NCBI GenBank assembly: GCA_946902985.2
Contig: OX336390.1
Location: forward strand, 524,166,861-524,230,860
Length of the DNA: 64,000 nucleotides
DNA from: Meconema thalassinum
Taxonomy: Eukaryota; Arthropoda; Insecta; Orthoptera; Tettigoniidae
Reading direction: 5' to 3'
The notes beneath the pieces are model-generated. The model saw only the letters and a list, made by a program, of their open reading frames with translations, was not told the DNA's origin and did not search any database. The first letter of the stretch is position 1; the number at the start of each line of letters is the position of its first letter. The translations under genes were made by a program, and so were the position numbers. Of this stretch, positions 10,976-21,290 are shown one piece after another.

Positions 10976-11151
10976 TCTATTGTAGTCCAATGCTAGGATA
11001 TTATCTAACTTGAAGCCATAGATTCGATTATTTAAACTAGTTTCCATGATGGTTCCGTATTGACGTACTAAATAGTTTTAACAACAAATTGTATATCCGC
11101 CTTAGTCAATACATAAATTAAAATAAATTATAATTACACTTGCTCCTGGTA

Positions 11152-11190
11152 CATGTTTCGGGGATTAATTGCTTTTATCCCCTTCATCAG
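11152..11190 (-). ncRNA. hammerhead ribozyme-like core, arm 1
   Basis: The minus strand reads CTGATGA (11190-11184), then a hairpin with stem GGGGAT/ATCCCC and loop aaaagcaatta, then GAAA (11159-11156) followed by catgta. Both invariant core strands and stem II are present. Stems I and III and the cleavage site could not be assigned by eye. Confidence 0.5.
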
Positions 11191-11849
11191 CCAAGGACTA
11201 AGAAAGATATAATATAGCGTAGCAATCAAAAATAAATAGCTATTTAACTTAATATGGTGCACCATATAAGTAGGTCACAGGAAATTGTTGAGCAATACTA
11301 AAAACATATATGTAACAGCGATGATATTCAGCCATCAAAACACAGAGAATCAGTGGACAGTTAACTCGTAAATCCGCTCCAAAACACTGGTCGAAGCTTG
11401 AATTGGCAAAAATCACAATACTTCACCATATGGACACAACCAATGAAGATGCCGATAATTGATACCTTGACATAACCTGAAGTTATGCATTGAGCTAACC
11501 TCATTGCTATTTGAAGTTGTTCCTTCCACGCTCGTCTAATTCGTATGCAGGCATTTGATTTTGGACCTGTGGAGCATAAGGCATCTTCATTGGTTGTGTC
11601 CATATGGTGAAGTATTGTGATTTTTGCCAATTCAAGCTTCGACCAGTGTTTTGGAGCGGATTTACGTGTTAACTGTCCACTGATTCTCTGTGTTTTGATG
11701 GCTGAATATCATCGCTGTTACATATATGTTTTTAGTATTGCTCAACAATTTCCTGTGACCTACTTATATGGTGCACCATATTAAGTTAAATAGCTATTTA
11801 TTTTTGATTGCTACGCTATATTATATCTTTCTTCGGATATTTGTCTTGG

Positions 11850-11890
11850 CTGATGAAGGGGATAAAAGCAATTAATCCCCGAAACATGTA
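11850..11890 (+). ncRNA. hammerhead ribozyme-like core, arm 2
   Basis: Mirror copy of the core in arm 1: CTGATGA at 11850-11856, stem II GGGGAT/ATCCCC, GAAA at 11881-11884, then catgtacc. The core is unchanged in both arms although the flanks have diverged a little. Stems I and III are unverified. Confidence 0.5.
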
Positions 11891-11984
11891 CCAGGAGCAA
11901 GTGTAATTATAATTTATTTTCATTTATGTATTGACTAAGGCGGATATACAATTTGTTGTTAAAACTATTGAAGCCATAGCCCTC

Positions 11985-12118
11985 TCCTTTGCAATCACAA
12001 TACATATACTACCACAGACACCACAATAACACAGATTATTATACAAATTCTACACGCATAGAGATTACACGGGGCTGACAATCACATTGCCCAAGCCTCT
12101 AAATTAAACAACAACAAT
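11985..12118 (+). mobile_element. SINE family E, 3'-tail fragment
   Basis: Carries the tail module in plus orientation: 'caataacacagattatt', 'ttctacacgcatagagatta' and 'cacggggctgac', then 'cctctaaattaaacaacaac', a (CAA)n-type tail. It abuts the fold-back element. Confidence 0.5.
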
Positions 12119-12120
12119 AA

Positions 12121-13466
12121 ACAGATCTGGGACAAGATAAATAATATTCATCATAGGTAATATTCAGTAGTTCGTTTGAAATTACTTGCATCTGATGGAT
12201 TTCCAAAGTACAACTTGCATTTATAGATACTATTTTACGAATAAACAGAAACAAATGCTTGACAAAATTATCGTGGGTTTCACCTAGTTGCATGAAGATG
12301 GGCTCATCAGCGGGCTCTGAGCACATTCTGCTTGGACCAACGCTAGGATAGTGCACCATGCACCACATTAAACATAACAGACTAAGAGCTCCCCAACATT
12401 ACCCCCCGCCCCCCGTATAGAGGTACCAGTAAATAAAGTGAAGTGTGTTAAGAACCTAGCGATAACAGGTATGGCACTTCGTTCCTGAAATAAAGCACTA
12501 TAACTGACTGATAATATCAAATTCTTATATTTCAATGATCCAATCAGAAAATGTAGCGTATGAAGGGAGTAATTATTATGATGGAATATAGGCTTTCATC
12601 ACCAAGTGTTTATAATCCAGCAAATCCTTTAGGTTTGATTGCTCCCTTAAATTTCGGATCTCGTTCTTGAAATGTTACCTGCTGGTAGAACATATTCTTC
12701 TCAGCCTAAAACTCAAATGATGTTTTCTGATTTGATCGGCCAGATTCCCATAAATCGAATGGCATTGGTTGATGATTTCACGCCCTTCACGATTTTTCGC
12801 GTCATCCCCTTCTTATTGGCTGTCTCATTTGCACTCTCGTGACTTAAGGTTTGCGTTATAATTATTAATTCGGCCGTTTTTATGGTTCGTTTCCTCCTCA
12901 TAAAATCGCCTTGATTTAGTGATTCAAATTTTCCTTTCAGTAATAAAATTCGATTTCTGGATTTCTCGTAATCTCTCGAATTCTCAGAAATTGGCAGTGT
13001 CCTCTTGTCTTCCACACGTTGACCGTAGCTACTGCTAATTCTTAGAAAAACAGCTGCAGAATATCTGCCAGCCCTTGTCTGATTGTCTATAAGGAGGGTT
13101 CGCTTCTTATCTTCGATTTCTCCCATCTCCTTCCTTACTTGTGAAATGTGTAGGTGCTCGACCACTCCCGTTTGTACCGTTAGTGATTTTCCTTGTTTGT
13201 GGCTTGAAATTATTATCATTATTATTATTATGTTGATTTTTCATATTAATAATTCTCATGGAACCGAAAGGTTTCCGTACCCTTACCATGAACTGGGGCA
13301 ACAAATAAGGTACCATCACGACATTTGCCCTAATTGAGTCTGAATTAATCAGGAGACAAGGGTGACTTCATTTCTACTTATTGTTTATGGAAATCAAAAC
13401 AGTGACGTATGTCCTTTCAAAACAAATTGGGTTAAAGGATTTTCCCTCTATTGCTAGGATTAATCA
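12121..13466. other. no recognised gene; one unassigned open frame
   Basis: The longest open frame is 12713-13219 on the minus strand (168 codons, Lys/Arg/Ser-rich, no motif I recognise). It overlaps an (ATT)n run at its upstream end and is probably chance. Nothing else is recognisable. Confidence 0.4.
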
Positions 13467-13473
13467 ATAAAGT

Positions 13474-13678
13474 GGAGTGGCGTGGTGGCTCAGCGGTCTA
13501 GCTGTATGCCTCTCACCAAGGCGGTCCGGGTTCGATTCCTGGTCAATGCATGTGAGATTTTCGAAGTGAAATGCCACGTCCTGTGGTTCGGATTCCACGT
13601 AAAAAGGAGGTCCCGTGGCTCATGATCTCTAGATTAACGGTCACGTTAAACTACAAGCTTCCTTCCTTTTTTTATTCT
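13474..13678 (+). mobile_element. tRNA-derived SINE, family A
   Basis: Head: A-box TGGCTCAGCGG and B-box GGGTTCGATTCC, ~37 bases apart. Body: 'atgccacgtcctgtggttcg', 'aaaaaggaggtcccgtggct', ending 'cacgttaaactacaag' and a cttcctt-type tail. The flanks show a 7-bp direct repeat 'ataaagt' (13467-13473 and 13679-13685). Other copies lie at 15.6, 20.9, 27.9/32.8 and 49.9 kb. Confidence 0.75.
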
Positions 13679-13685
13679 ATAAAGT

Positions 13686-14925
13686 CTATAAAGGTGCTCA
13701 TAGAGCATTCCAATGTACCACTCTCACTCCTACCAAGAAACTATTCAAGCACACGTATATTTACTGGCAATACCTAACACGTGTCACACATGGTTATAGT
13801 TCTCTACATTCTGGTAGGAAGGTATCCTGCAGTCAACACGTGCAATAAATGTCTTATAAATAGTAATTTTACAATTATTTTAGATTATGATTCGTATTTG
13901 TATGTATAGAACGTACTGCTATTACTCAACATGCCCCTGTTATTTTACTGACGCAACTGATTCTCAATCAGTGTTTGCCGATTTCGCTTGCTCGTATTGG
14001 GGCTGTAAGCAGGAGCAGCTCATGTGAGTTTCCCATCTGTTCAGTTCTGTTCTAATACCATTGAAGTCGGAAGTGAAAAATCTTTGGTTAGGAGAGAATC
14101 AACAGAAAACAAGAATATGAAGAGAAAGACACTAGTAATTATAAGCATTGCCGGACCCGGTCAGGACCCCGTGGTTTTCAATATGCGAGACCTTTTGATT
14201 ATGGTCAAGTTCTCAGATTGAGGACTAATTGTGATGACTGGTAGTGACTTCCCCCCTGTTCCCTTCATCAGAAGTCTGACATTGTCACATGACATCCGTA
14301 ACAAAGAGAGGTCAAAGAATGGGACTGTTATTTACGTAACTTCGTTGTAAAACAAAGCACTTATTTTCATCCCCTTACAGTCCGAGAATTTAAAAATATG
14401 TTTTCTAAAAGTATCAAATAGCCGTGTTATTTTAGAAGGTCTCGTTTATCAACGCAAGAAAAAAAAAAGAGATGCGTAGAGAAGAGAAAACACTTGCTAT
14501 TGTACCCACACAGCTCTTTCTAAAACCAAGACGCTATAAGGCATGTTATTCTCGGAAAGTGGGTCATTAGGGCCCCTTAACAATCTTAAAATATCCCATA
14601 ATGGACTGATCCATTCAAGTTTGTGTATCGTTCGTCGGTCCATATATACCTACTGTACTCCTTGGTCACGTTTCCAAAGAGATCACCAGAAGATTGCTAA
14701 TTTCAAGATAAACGTTAGTACACTGTAAAAGACATTACGTTCTTATCATACTTCCGGTGAAACTAAGGGCATACTAACAGAAAATTTTAAAAAATGAATA
14801 TCAGGATCTGATGATGGCCACATGAGGATCAAAACGCTTAATCCTAAATTGACCCATTTAATTGTGATAATTAACTAATACATGTAAGCCTATTTTTTCC
14901 AGGACTGCATTTACATATTTATATC
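13686..14925. other. no gene recognised; degraded hammerhead-like motif
   Basis: Anonymous AT-rich DNA. At 14807-14845 the plus strand has CTGATGA followed by 'tggccacatgaggatc' and 'aaaacg', a pattern like a degraded Penelope-type hammerhead (the second core strand is AAAA instead of GAAA). An A-run lies at about 14459. Confidence 0.4.
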
Positions 14926-14929
14926 TTGT

Positions 14930-15412
14930 ACACCGCCCAGAGGCAGATCTAGGGAAGGGCGAGGAGGGCGACCGCCCAGAGCCCCGCGGTCCGGGGGCCC
15001 CAAGCCTTGGATTTTCTTAAATTTAATTAATTAATTAATTATACTTTTCAAATTTTCAAACTAATTTATAATTCTTTTTTTTTACTGCAGCTATGACCTC
15101 CCTTGACCGTTTAGCAAGTTTATATTTCAGTGAAATAATAGAAGACTTCAGCCGGAAAAAAAGTGACAAAGTAATATTTTAATATTTTATAGTTTACATA
15201 ATCTTCTTCAAGGGGACTTAAAGGTTTCTTTCATATTATTTAAAAAATGCACTGTAGTGTATTCAAAATATTGTAACCATTCTTTATTTTATTATTATTA
15301 CAAAACTACTTTGCATTTGATTTGATTTTTTTTCTATTGTTGTGGGCCCCACCTTATCATATCGCCCAGAGCCCCGCAAGGCCTGGATCCGCCACAGACC
15401 CCGCCCTTTCTT
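14930..15412. repeat. Unclassified repeat with GC-rich ends
   Basis: Both ends carry 'cgcccagagccccgc' in the same orientation (about 14971 and 15364) within an otherwise AT-rich ~400-bp interior; 'cgggggcccc' and 'gtgggccccacc' lie just inside. Probably a dispersed transposon remnant. No coding frame; superfamily not determined. Confidence 0.4.
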
Positions 15413-15429
15413 TGGGCACAATCATGTTG

Positions 15430-16046
15430 ACCGACTGAAGAGCTACATATGAATATTTGGATGAAAAGGAAATTCCAGGAGATGTATCTGCATTAGGAGA
15501 AAATCGCCGACATATTCAAGCAAAGACGTTGGAGATTTTATGGACATATTGTCAGAATGAGTGATCACAGGCTGACTGAAAGAATTCTAAATCTTACTGT
15601 CTCAATGAAAGCTCAAGTTGGAAAATTCCTTCAGGAAGGAAGCTTGTAGTTTAACGTGACCGTTACTTTTGATATCATGAGCCACGGGACCTCCTTTTAT
15701 CGTGGAATCCGAACCACAGGACATGGCATATCACATCGAAAATCGCACATGTATTAACCGGGAATCGAACCCGGTCCACCTTGGTGACAGGCCAACAGCT
15801 TGACCGCTGCGCCACCACGCCCCCAGGACCTTCAGTAAATATACAACTAAAGTGATATCGTACTGGATGGATCTAAATTCACAAATGGACAATCATCAAT
15901 TTTCAGACTTGCATCCAAACGAACCTGGACTAGGAGCGCAGAAAGAGACATAGCCTAGCAGGAAGATGAAGAATATTTGGGAGAATAAGAAAGCTAGATC
16001 AGCTAGTTAGGTTCAATCACGCTCCTTAGAAGATCATAACGATATA

Positions 16047-16077
<31 letters not shown>
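15430..16077 (+). pseudogene. RTE-type LINE 3' fragment, split by a SINE
   Basis: The plus strand encodes KRRWRFYGHIVRMSDHRLTE (about 15510-15570), the C-terminal motif shared by the RTE-type LINEs of the window. It is interrupted at 15635-15828 by a minus-strand SINE A. After the SINE, Arg/Lys-rich C-terminal codons continue in broken frame, and the element ends in an (AAT)n tail at about 16040-16072. No reverse transcriptase core remains. Confidence 0.65.
15635..15828 (-). mobile_element. SINE family A inside the LINE fragment
   Basis: A full head-to-tail copy on the minus strand (A-box near 15810, B-box 'gggttcgattcccgg' near 15765, tail 'cttccttcc' near 15636). A 7-bp direct repeat 'ccttcag' (15628-15634 and 15829-15835) flanks it. 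The LINE reading resumes after it. Confidence 0.7.
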
Positions 16078-16149
16078 GACTGATAGATCACAAAAGTATT
16101 TTTCAAAGTGAAATACAGAACATATGAACAGCTGGAAATATTAGTTTTC

Positions 16150-16194
<45 letters not shown>

Positions 16195-16197
<3 letters not shown>

Positions 16198-16710
16198 GAG
16201 TCTTCAGTCTTTTGACTGGTTTGATGCAGCCCTCCATGCCCCTTGTCCTGAGCTAATCGTTTCATCTCTACATAGCTACCACACCCTACATCCGAGGCAA
16301 TCTGTTTAACATACTCTAACCTTGGTCTACCCCTACAGTTCTTGTCATCGATCCTTTATTCCATAACTAAGCTTGCTATTCCTCGGTGTCTTAGTATGTG
16401 TCCTACCAACCTATCTCTTCTCTACATTAACATTCGCCAGAAACATCTCTCCTCTCCCACTCGTCTTAATACCTCTTCGTTTGTAACCTTATCTACCCAT
16501 CTGATCTTCATCATTATCATGTAACACCACATTTCAAACGCTTCAATTCTCCTCTTTTCAGCTGCACCAATAGTCCAAGTTTCACTTCCATAGAGTGCGA
16601 CACTCCAGACAAAGGTTTTCAAAAATGTCTTCCTAATACCTAAATTTATATTCGATGTCAACAGATTCCTTTTCTGTAGAAATGCTTTCCTTACCTACAC
16701 CAACCTACTT
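16195..16710 (-). pseudogene. LINE D C-terminal region and 3' end
   Basis: The minus-strand frame 16661-16422 reads TSNINLGIRKTFLKTFVWSV, then ALYGSETWTIGAAEKRRIEA and RWVDKVTNEEVL. This is the typical post-RT domain of such LINEs (YGSETWT, then E-x-F-E-M-W-C). Frame breaks follow. Further down is the 3' end 'gactgaagactcaaacaac'. It joins 19599 in the uninterrupted element. Confidence 0.7.
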
Positions 16711-16739
16711 ATAGGTAGATTTCATTATAAAGCTAACTA

Positions 16740-17340
16740 TTGCAATGGGTCCCATGTTTCGACTTCTGGAAAATTTCGACATATCTTCGCGTTTCACATC
16801 CCCCAGACCCCAAAACCACCGTCAGTTCAAAAGTTTATATATAATTTATGTATGTATATATATATATGTATATCAGTTTCTTGTGGACACGATAACTGCC
16901 GTAATTTTGCCTCAATCACTTTGAATTTTTTACATAATAAGTATCCCATTAAATTCTCGGTCGAGTTCGTTAATGGGCAAAATCGGTCAAAGGGGGTGAA
17001 AATTGGGGGCTTTTTTCGAAAAAGTGACATATCACTATATCTCTCTTAATACATGAAATATCGAATCCATTCAAAGTTCATAATATGTGTCGGATAAGTG
17101 CCAAAAATGTATGTCAAATAAGTTTTTTGATAGCACCAACCATTGACCAAAGGGGTGGAAAAAAGTGGGTTTTTCGGGAAACATTAATCATATCTCTCTT
17201 AATAGGCACAATATCAAAACCGTACAAAATGGAAAATATTCCCCTAATAATTACCTAAAACTTTTGTCTGAAAGAAATTTTGATATGACCCACCATTACG
17301 CCAAGGGATGAGAAAATTAATTTCGGAATTAAGGAAAATG
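16740..17340. repeat. Degenerate repeat domain with 'tatctctcttaata' units
   Basis: Two diverged units about 155 bases apart each contain 'atatctctcttaata' (near 17037 and 17192), preceded by 'gggtg(g)aaa' motifs ('caaagggggtgaaaattggg' and 'ccaaaggggtggaaaaaagt'). An (AT)n/(TG) run lies at 16850-16870. Non-coding. Confidence 0.5.
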
Positions 17341-17819
17341 CCAAGTGCCATCAGAGGTTACCATGACAACGCTTCTAAATTGATGAGGGATGAGCTATCA
17401 GAGGTTGCCAAGACAACGCCATTGACGAGATCACATTCATTTTTAGCCTACTTTTCACACTTTGCAAAAATGAGGAAAAAGTAGACTTATGAGATCGATC
17501 CGGGAAAATGTGTCTGTCTGTCTGTCCTTCTGTTTGGCTGGCTGTGTGTGTCTGTCCCGCCACCTCCCCTTATCAACTCCTAAACGGCTGCAGCAATCGA
17601 AACCAAATTTAGTATGAGTAAAGATGAATACCGGAATATCTCAAGCCCATATTTGAAAAAGATGTCAGTGCTACCAACTGCTAAAAAACCGCATTAGAAA
17701 TTTGAGCTCCATGTTGGATATCATGGAAGGCATACATGGGAGCAATTCCAAAATTGGCACACATGTAGATAATACTATTTCAGTTTAATTTCCAGGAGGC
17801 CATACATGACAGTGTTGCC

Positions 17820-18640
17820 AAAATAATTTTAAGCCTCCTGATAGGTCCAATTTTTAAATGCACATAACTTCTACACTATCAATTGGATTTCAACCAAATT
17901 ATGTATGTAATATAAGCACATAAGCAGGTATAACTGAGCATATTATTATGAGCCGCCAGGGCTGCCAACTGTTAATAATTGTTCTCTCTACTTTTTATCC
18001 AAATACCAATATATCAGAAAGTATGCAAGCCGACAGCTTTAAATTATGCACGCGTATAGTACCTGACATTTTACATTAATTTGGAGTATCTTATATACGT
18101 CAGTTCTACCGACATGATTCTAAGCCTGCTGATATGACCAAATTTTAAATACATGTAACTTCTATACTGTCAGTTGGATTTCAACCAAATTTCGTATGTG
18201 CTATGTGTAATATAACAGATATGACTATAAGTATTCTCATGAGCAATTAGGGCTGCCAACTGTTAATAAAAGGTGTCTATATTTTTTACCCTAATATCAA
18301 TATATCAGAAAGTATGCAAGCCAACAGGTCTATACTTTGCATACGTATAGCACCTGACATTCTAGATTAATTTGGAGTAATTAATATAAGTCAGTGATGC
18401 CAACATGATTCTATGCCTGATGATAGCTCCAATTTTAAAATGCATATAACATCTATACTAAAAAATGGATTTCATCCAAAATTGGCACAAAAATATATCA
18501 TAATATTTCCGATTATTTCTGACCAGCATACGCATGACATTGTTGCCAACGTTCTTTTACGTGTGCTGATAGATCCAATGTATAACTCCATGTAACATCC
18601 TTTGGACTTCAACCACATGTTGTATTCTGTACCTTAAAAG
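17820..18640. repeat. Tandem array with ~291-bp unit
   Basis: Units start at 'aagcct(c/g)ctgata' near 17831, 18122 and 18412, i.e. 291 and about 290 bases apart. A fourth, shortened unit starts near 18561. Shared words include 'ggatttcaaccaaat', 'agggctgccaactgttaata', 'tatatcagaaagtatgcaag' and 'cacctgacatt'. Units are diverged, so it is an old local array or a complex repeat. Non-coding. Confidence 0.65.
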
Positions 18641-18882
18641 ATGGAATTAAGAATATATTCAGTCACCAGGGCTGCCAACTGTATTGCTGTATTAGGCTAC
18701 ATTATGCCTAGTATACAGTATTTCGAACTAATTAAGACATTCCGATATTACCAACTTAATTTCGTCATTATTCTAGATAGGTTCATATACTGTAGATTAA
18801 TCATTGGCATGAATCTTAATTTTAAGAAAAGTAGGCTCTTTAGTTCCGCACGGAACTTCTTGTTCCATCTGACTATGTGGGA

Positions 18883-19262
18883 AGCGGCTAACTGGTAGCA
18901 TGCTGAACTTCTATGCCCAAGGTCGCTGGTTCAAAACCGGCCAAAGTCGTCGGATTTTCTAAGAGCGCTAAAAATCCCTCAGCATGCTTTCCTTCGGAGG
19001 GGAAGTTCCAACGTTCATTGCAAGTTGCTGGTTGCGGTGGAATCTAGCAGCCAAGTTCACTGTAGGTGTCGTTGACGGTAGTATTTGGTACAAAATTAGG
19101 TACTACTACTTAAAATTGACCTTCTGCAGACCTTAACTGAATTAGAGACTAATACAGTCATCACAATTAACACCGTTTATCAGACAGACTCTACACAAAC
19201 CCAATGTACACGGAGTTACATGACCACGTTGTCGCAGCCCCTAAACTGAGGAACCAACCAAT
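18883..19262 (+). mobile_element. tRNA-derived SINE, family C2 with internal deletion
   Basis: Head 'gcggctaactggtagcatgc' (A-box region), B-box-like 'ctggttcaaaaccgg', then 'ccttcggaggggaag'. The part between this and 'ttccaacgttcattgcaag' is shorter than in the copy at 44.2 kb. The 3' end is the C2 type: 'gtcgcagcccctaaactgag' then 'gaaccaaccaa'. Confidence 0.6.
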
Positions 19263-19743
19263 ATCTCTGCGGGAGATAAAATTTTGCGCGAAGAAGTAAC
19301 AGACTGTTAGATACTTACACATCAGTTCCAAACCTTGCATAAGGACATTGTGATCAAAAGTATTAAAATGAACCCCAAATATGACAAGAAAGTTACCATC
19401 CCCATAAGACAATAAAATGTTAAAAATATGCATAAAAAGACGAAAAAAAGGTTAATTAACCTCCAATTGTAAAATACATTCTCGCAATAAATGAGGTCTG
19501 ATCCACCTACGAAAACCTGCATATTTCGCCTATTTTAGCCTATCCTCTAGTCTGCCCGGTGAAATCTACCTCCGCCTTCCGGCGTGCCGAGAGGAATTTT
19601 TATATCCTCATTGCTTCGTCCATCACTGGATACTTTGCTTCCTAAGTAACAGAAGTCTCCTACTCCCGTAGCGTTTCACCTTCCAATTTGATGTCCATAG
19701 AGGTTTCTGATTTATTTCGGCTGCATTCCAATATTTTTGTTTT

Positions 19744-20658
19744 TTATTTATTGATTTTCATCATGAATTCTTTCAAGATGGAGCACATACCATTCAAAAA
19801 CTCATTCAAATCCTGAGGCGTGTCGGCCAAGATGACGAAGTCATCAGCAAATCTCAAAGTTGAAATTATTTCTCCTTGAATCTTCACTCCCACTTTAACT
19901 TTCTCTCTAATTTCCTTCATTGCTTGTTCAATGTAGAGATTGAAAAGTATGGGCGATAAGTTGCAGCCTTGCCTTACACCTTTCTGAATATCAGCTTCTC
20001 TCTCATGTCCATCAGCTCGAATGACTGCTGTCTGGTTTCTGTACAGATTGTAGATCACCCTCCTATCCCTGAACTTTATTCCAATCATTTTCAAAATGTC
20101 AAACAATTTAGTCCAATCAACGTTATCAAAAGCCTTTTCTAAGTCTACAAAAGCCATGAACGATCTCTTATCTTTCCTTATCCTACTTTCCAAAATCAGC
20201 CTGAGACTTAGTACAGCTTCCCTTGTTCCTACATTTCTCCTGAAACCAAACTTGTCTTCACCCAACTCCGCTTCTATCTGGCTTTCCATCCTCTTGTAAA
20301 TTATTTTAGACAGGATCTTTGAAGCATGAGTAATCCGGCTGATTGTACGGTAATCCTCACATCTGGCAGCTCCTACTTTCTTCGGCATAGGGATGATAAC
20401 ATTCTTCTTGAAATCAGAGGGTACAACACCTGTCTCATAAATCCTACACACCAAGTGAAATAACCTGATCAGACCTTCATCTCCTATGCAGCGTAGCAAC
20501 TCAATCGGTATATCATCTATACCTGGAGCTTTGTTCCTGCTTAAGTCTTCTAATGCTCTGTCAAATTCTGATCTCAATATTAAATCTCCTTTTGCATCCT
20601 CATCAATTTCCTCCTCCCTTTCCATTACATGGTTCTCAATCTCCTTTCCCTTATACAA
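19744..20658 (-). pseudogene. LINE D reverse transcriptase domain
   Basis: 305 codons open on the minus strand (ending at a stop at 19744) cover most of a non-LTR reverse transcriptase. Seen in order: NKAPGIDDIPIELL (about residues 42-55), GFRRNVGTREAVLSLR (138-153), FVDLEKAFDNVDW with the first catalytic Asp (170-182), GVRQGCNLSPILFNLYIEQ (227-245) and FADD with the catalytic Asp pair (270-273). There is no natural ATG at the open-frame start, and upstream codons are lost around the SINE insertion. A stop falls just after KINK, where the family normally continues KKTKVMECS-like; the next codons do continue in frame (KTKILECS), so the stop is a late mutation. The polymerase core looks intact but the gene is broken. 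Confidence 0.8.
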
Positions 20659-20856
20659 ACACCCTATGTAAGCTTTCCATCTCTACCTTTTCTTCCCTAT
20701 CTGTTAGAGGCTTTTCATTTATGTCCTTAGTCTTAGCACTTAATCTTCTTTTCCCCAAATGTATTCTTAATCCTTCGATAAGCTGTGTCTACTTTTCCTA
20801 ATTTTCAGACAAATTTCTATACCTGCACATTTCTCTTTCAATCATTCTTCTTTCGG

Positions 20857-21052
20857 GGGCGTGGTGGCTCAGCGGTCTAGCTGTATGCCTCTCACCAAGG
20901 CGGTCCGGGTTCGATTCCCGGTCAATGCATGTGAGATTTTCGCAGTGAAATGCCATGTCCTGTGGTTCGGATTCCACGTAAAAAAAGGAGGTCCCGTGGC
21001 TCATAATCACAAGATTCACGGTCACGTAAAACTACAATCTTCCTTCCTTCCT
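20857..21052 (+). mobile_element. SINE family A with perfect 14-bp target duplication
   Basis: Head GGGGGCGTGGTGGCTCAGCG with A-box, B-box GGGTTCGATTCCCGG, standard body and a (CTTC)n tail. The 14-mer 'tcattcttctttcg' occurs at 20843-20856 and again at 21053-21066, so the insertion into LINE D is recent relative to that copy. The best-preserved SINE A of the window. Confidence 0.85.
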
Positions 21053-21290
21053 TCATTCTTCTTTCGCTTCCTTGCACTACTTGTTAACCTCATTTCTCAG
21101 ACATCTGTATTCTGCTTTCCCCTTTTCATCTCTTACATTCTTGTGTTTCCGCCTTTCATCCATCAATTCTAGTATATCCTGAGTGATCCTCGGTTTTCTG
21201 CCTATTCTTTCTTTCCTACCAATGTTTTCTTCTGCGGATTTTGTTATGTCATTCTTCAAAAGTGTCCATTGGTCTGCAATTGAAGTTTGT

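Larger units (their letters stand above)
11010..11979. mobile_element. Penelope-like fold-back element with a 12-bp target duplication
   Basis: A large, nearly perfect inverted repeat: arm 1 at 11071-11451 and arm 2 at 11581-11969, with a ~130-bp centre. The whole is bracketed by the identical 12-mer 'ttgaagccatag' (11010-11021 and 11968-11979), a retrotransposition-type target duplication. Arm 1 has an extra ~49 bp outside the repeat on its left. Each arm carries CTGATGA...GAAA, the conserved core of a hammerhead ribozyme. Penelope-like elements are known to carry hammerheads in their terminal repeats, to occur with inverted repeats, and to have a short extension at one end. No reverse transcriptase or GIY-YIG nuclease codons remain, so this is a non-autonomous remnant. 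The arms differ near 11205 and 11835, where arm 2 has about 7 extra bases. Confidence 0.6.
16711..19598. mobile_element. 2.9-kb insertion in LINE D with short inverted ends
   Basis: The LINE D fragment at 3.26-3.57 kb reads continuously across this point, so this block was inserted. The 12-mer 'aggtagatttca' at 16713-16724 recurs inverted at 19560-19571, close to both junctions. At the right end a small hairpin (CGCC TTCC GGCG, about 19573-19584) precedes 'gtgccgagaggaatt'. The interior holds two long AT-rich repeat domains and a SINE C2 copy. No transposase or helicase codons are recognised, so the element class is unknown; it may be a non-autonomous DNA element. Confidence 0.55.

Noticed and set aside
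12713..13219. 168-codon open frame on the minus strand
   Set aside because: No motif, low-complexity start over an (ATT)n run, no sign of exons or of a transposon family; left as unassigned.
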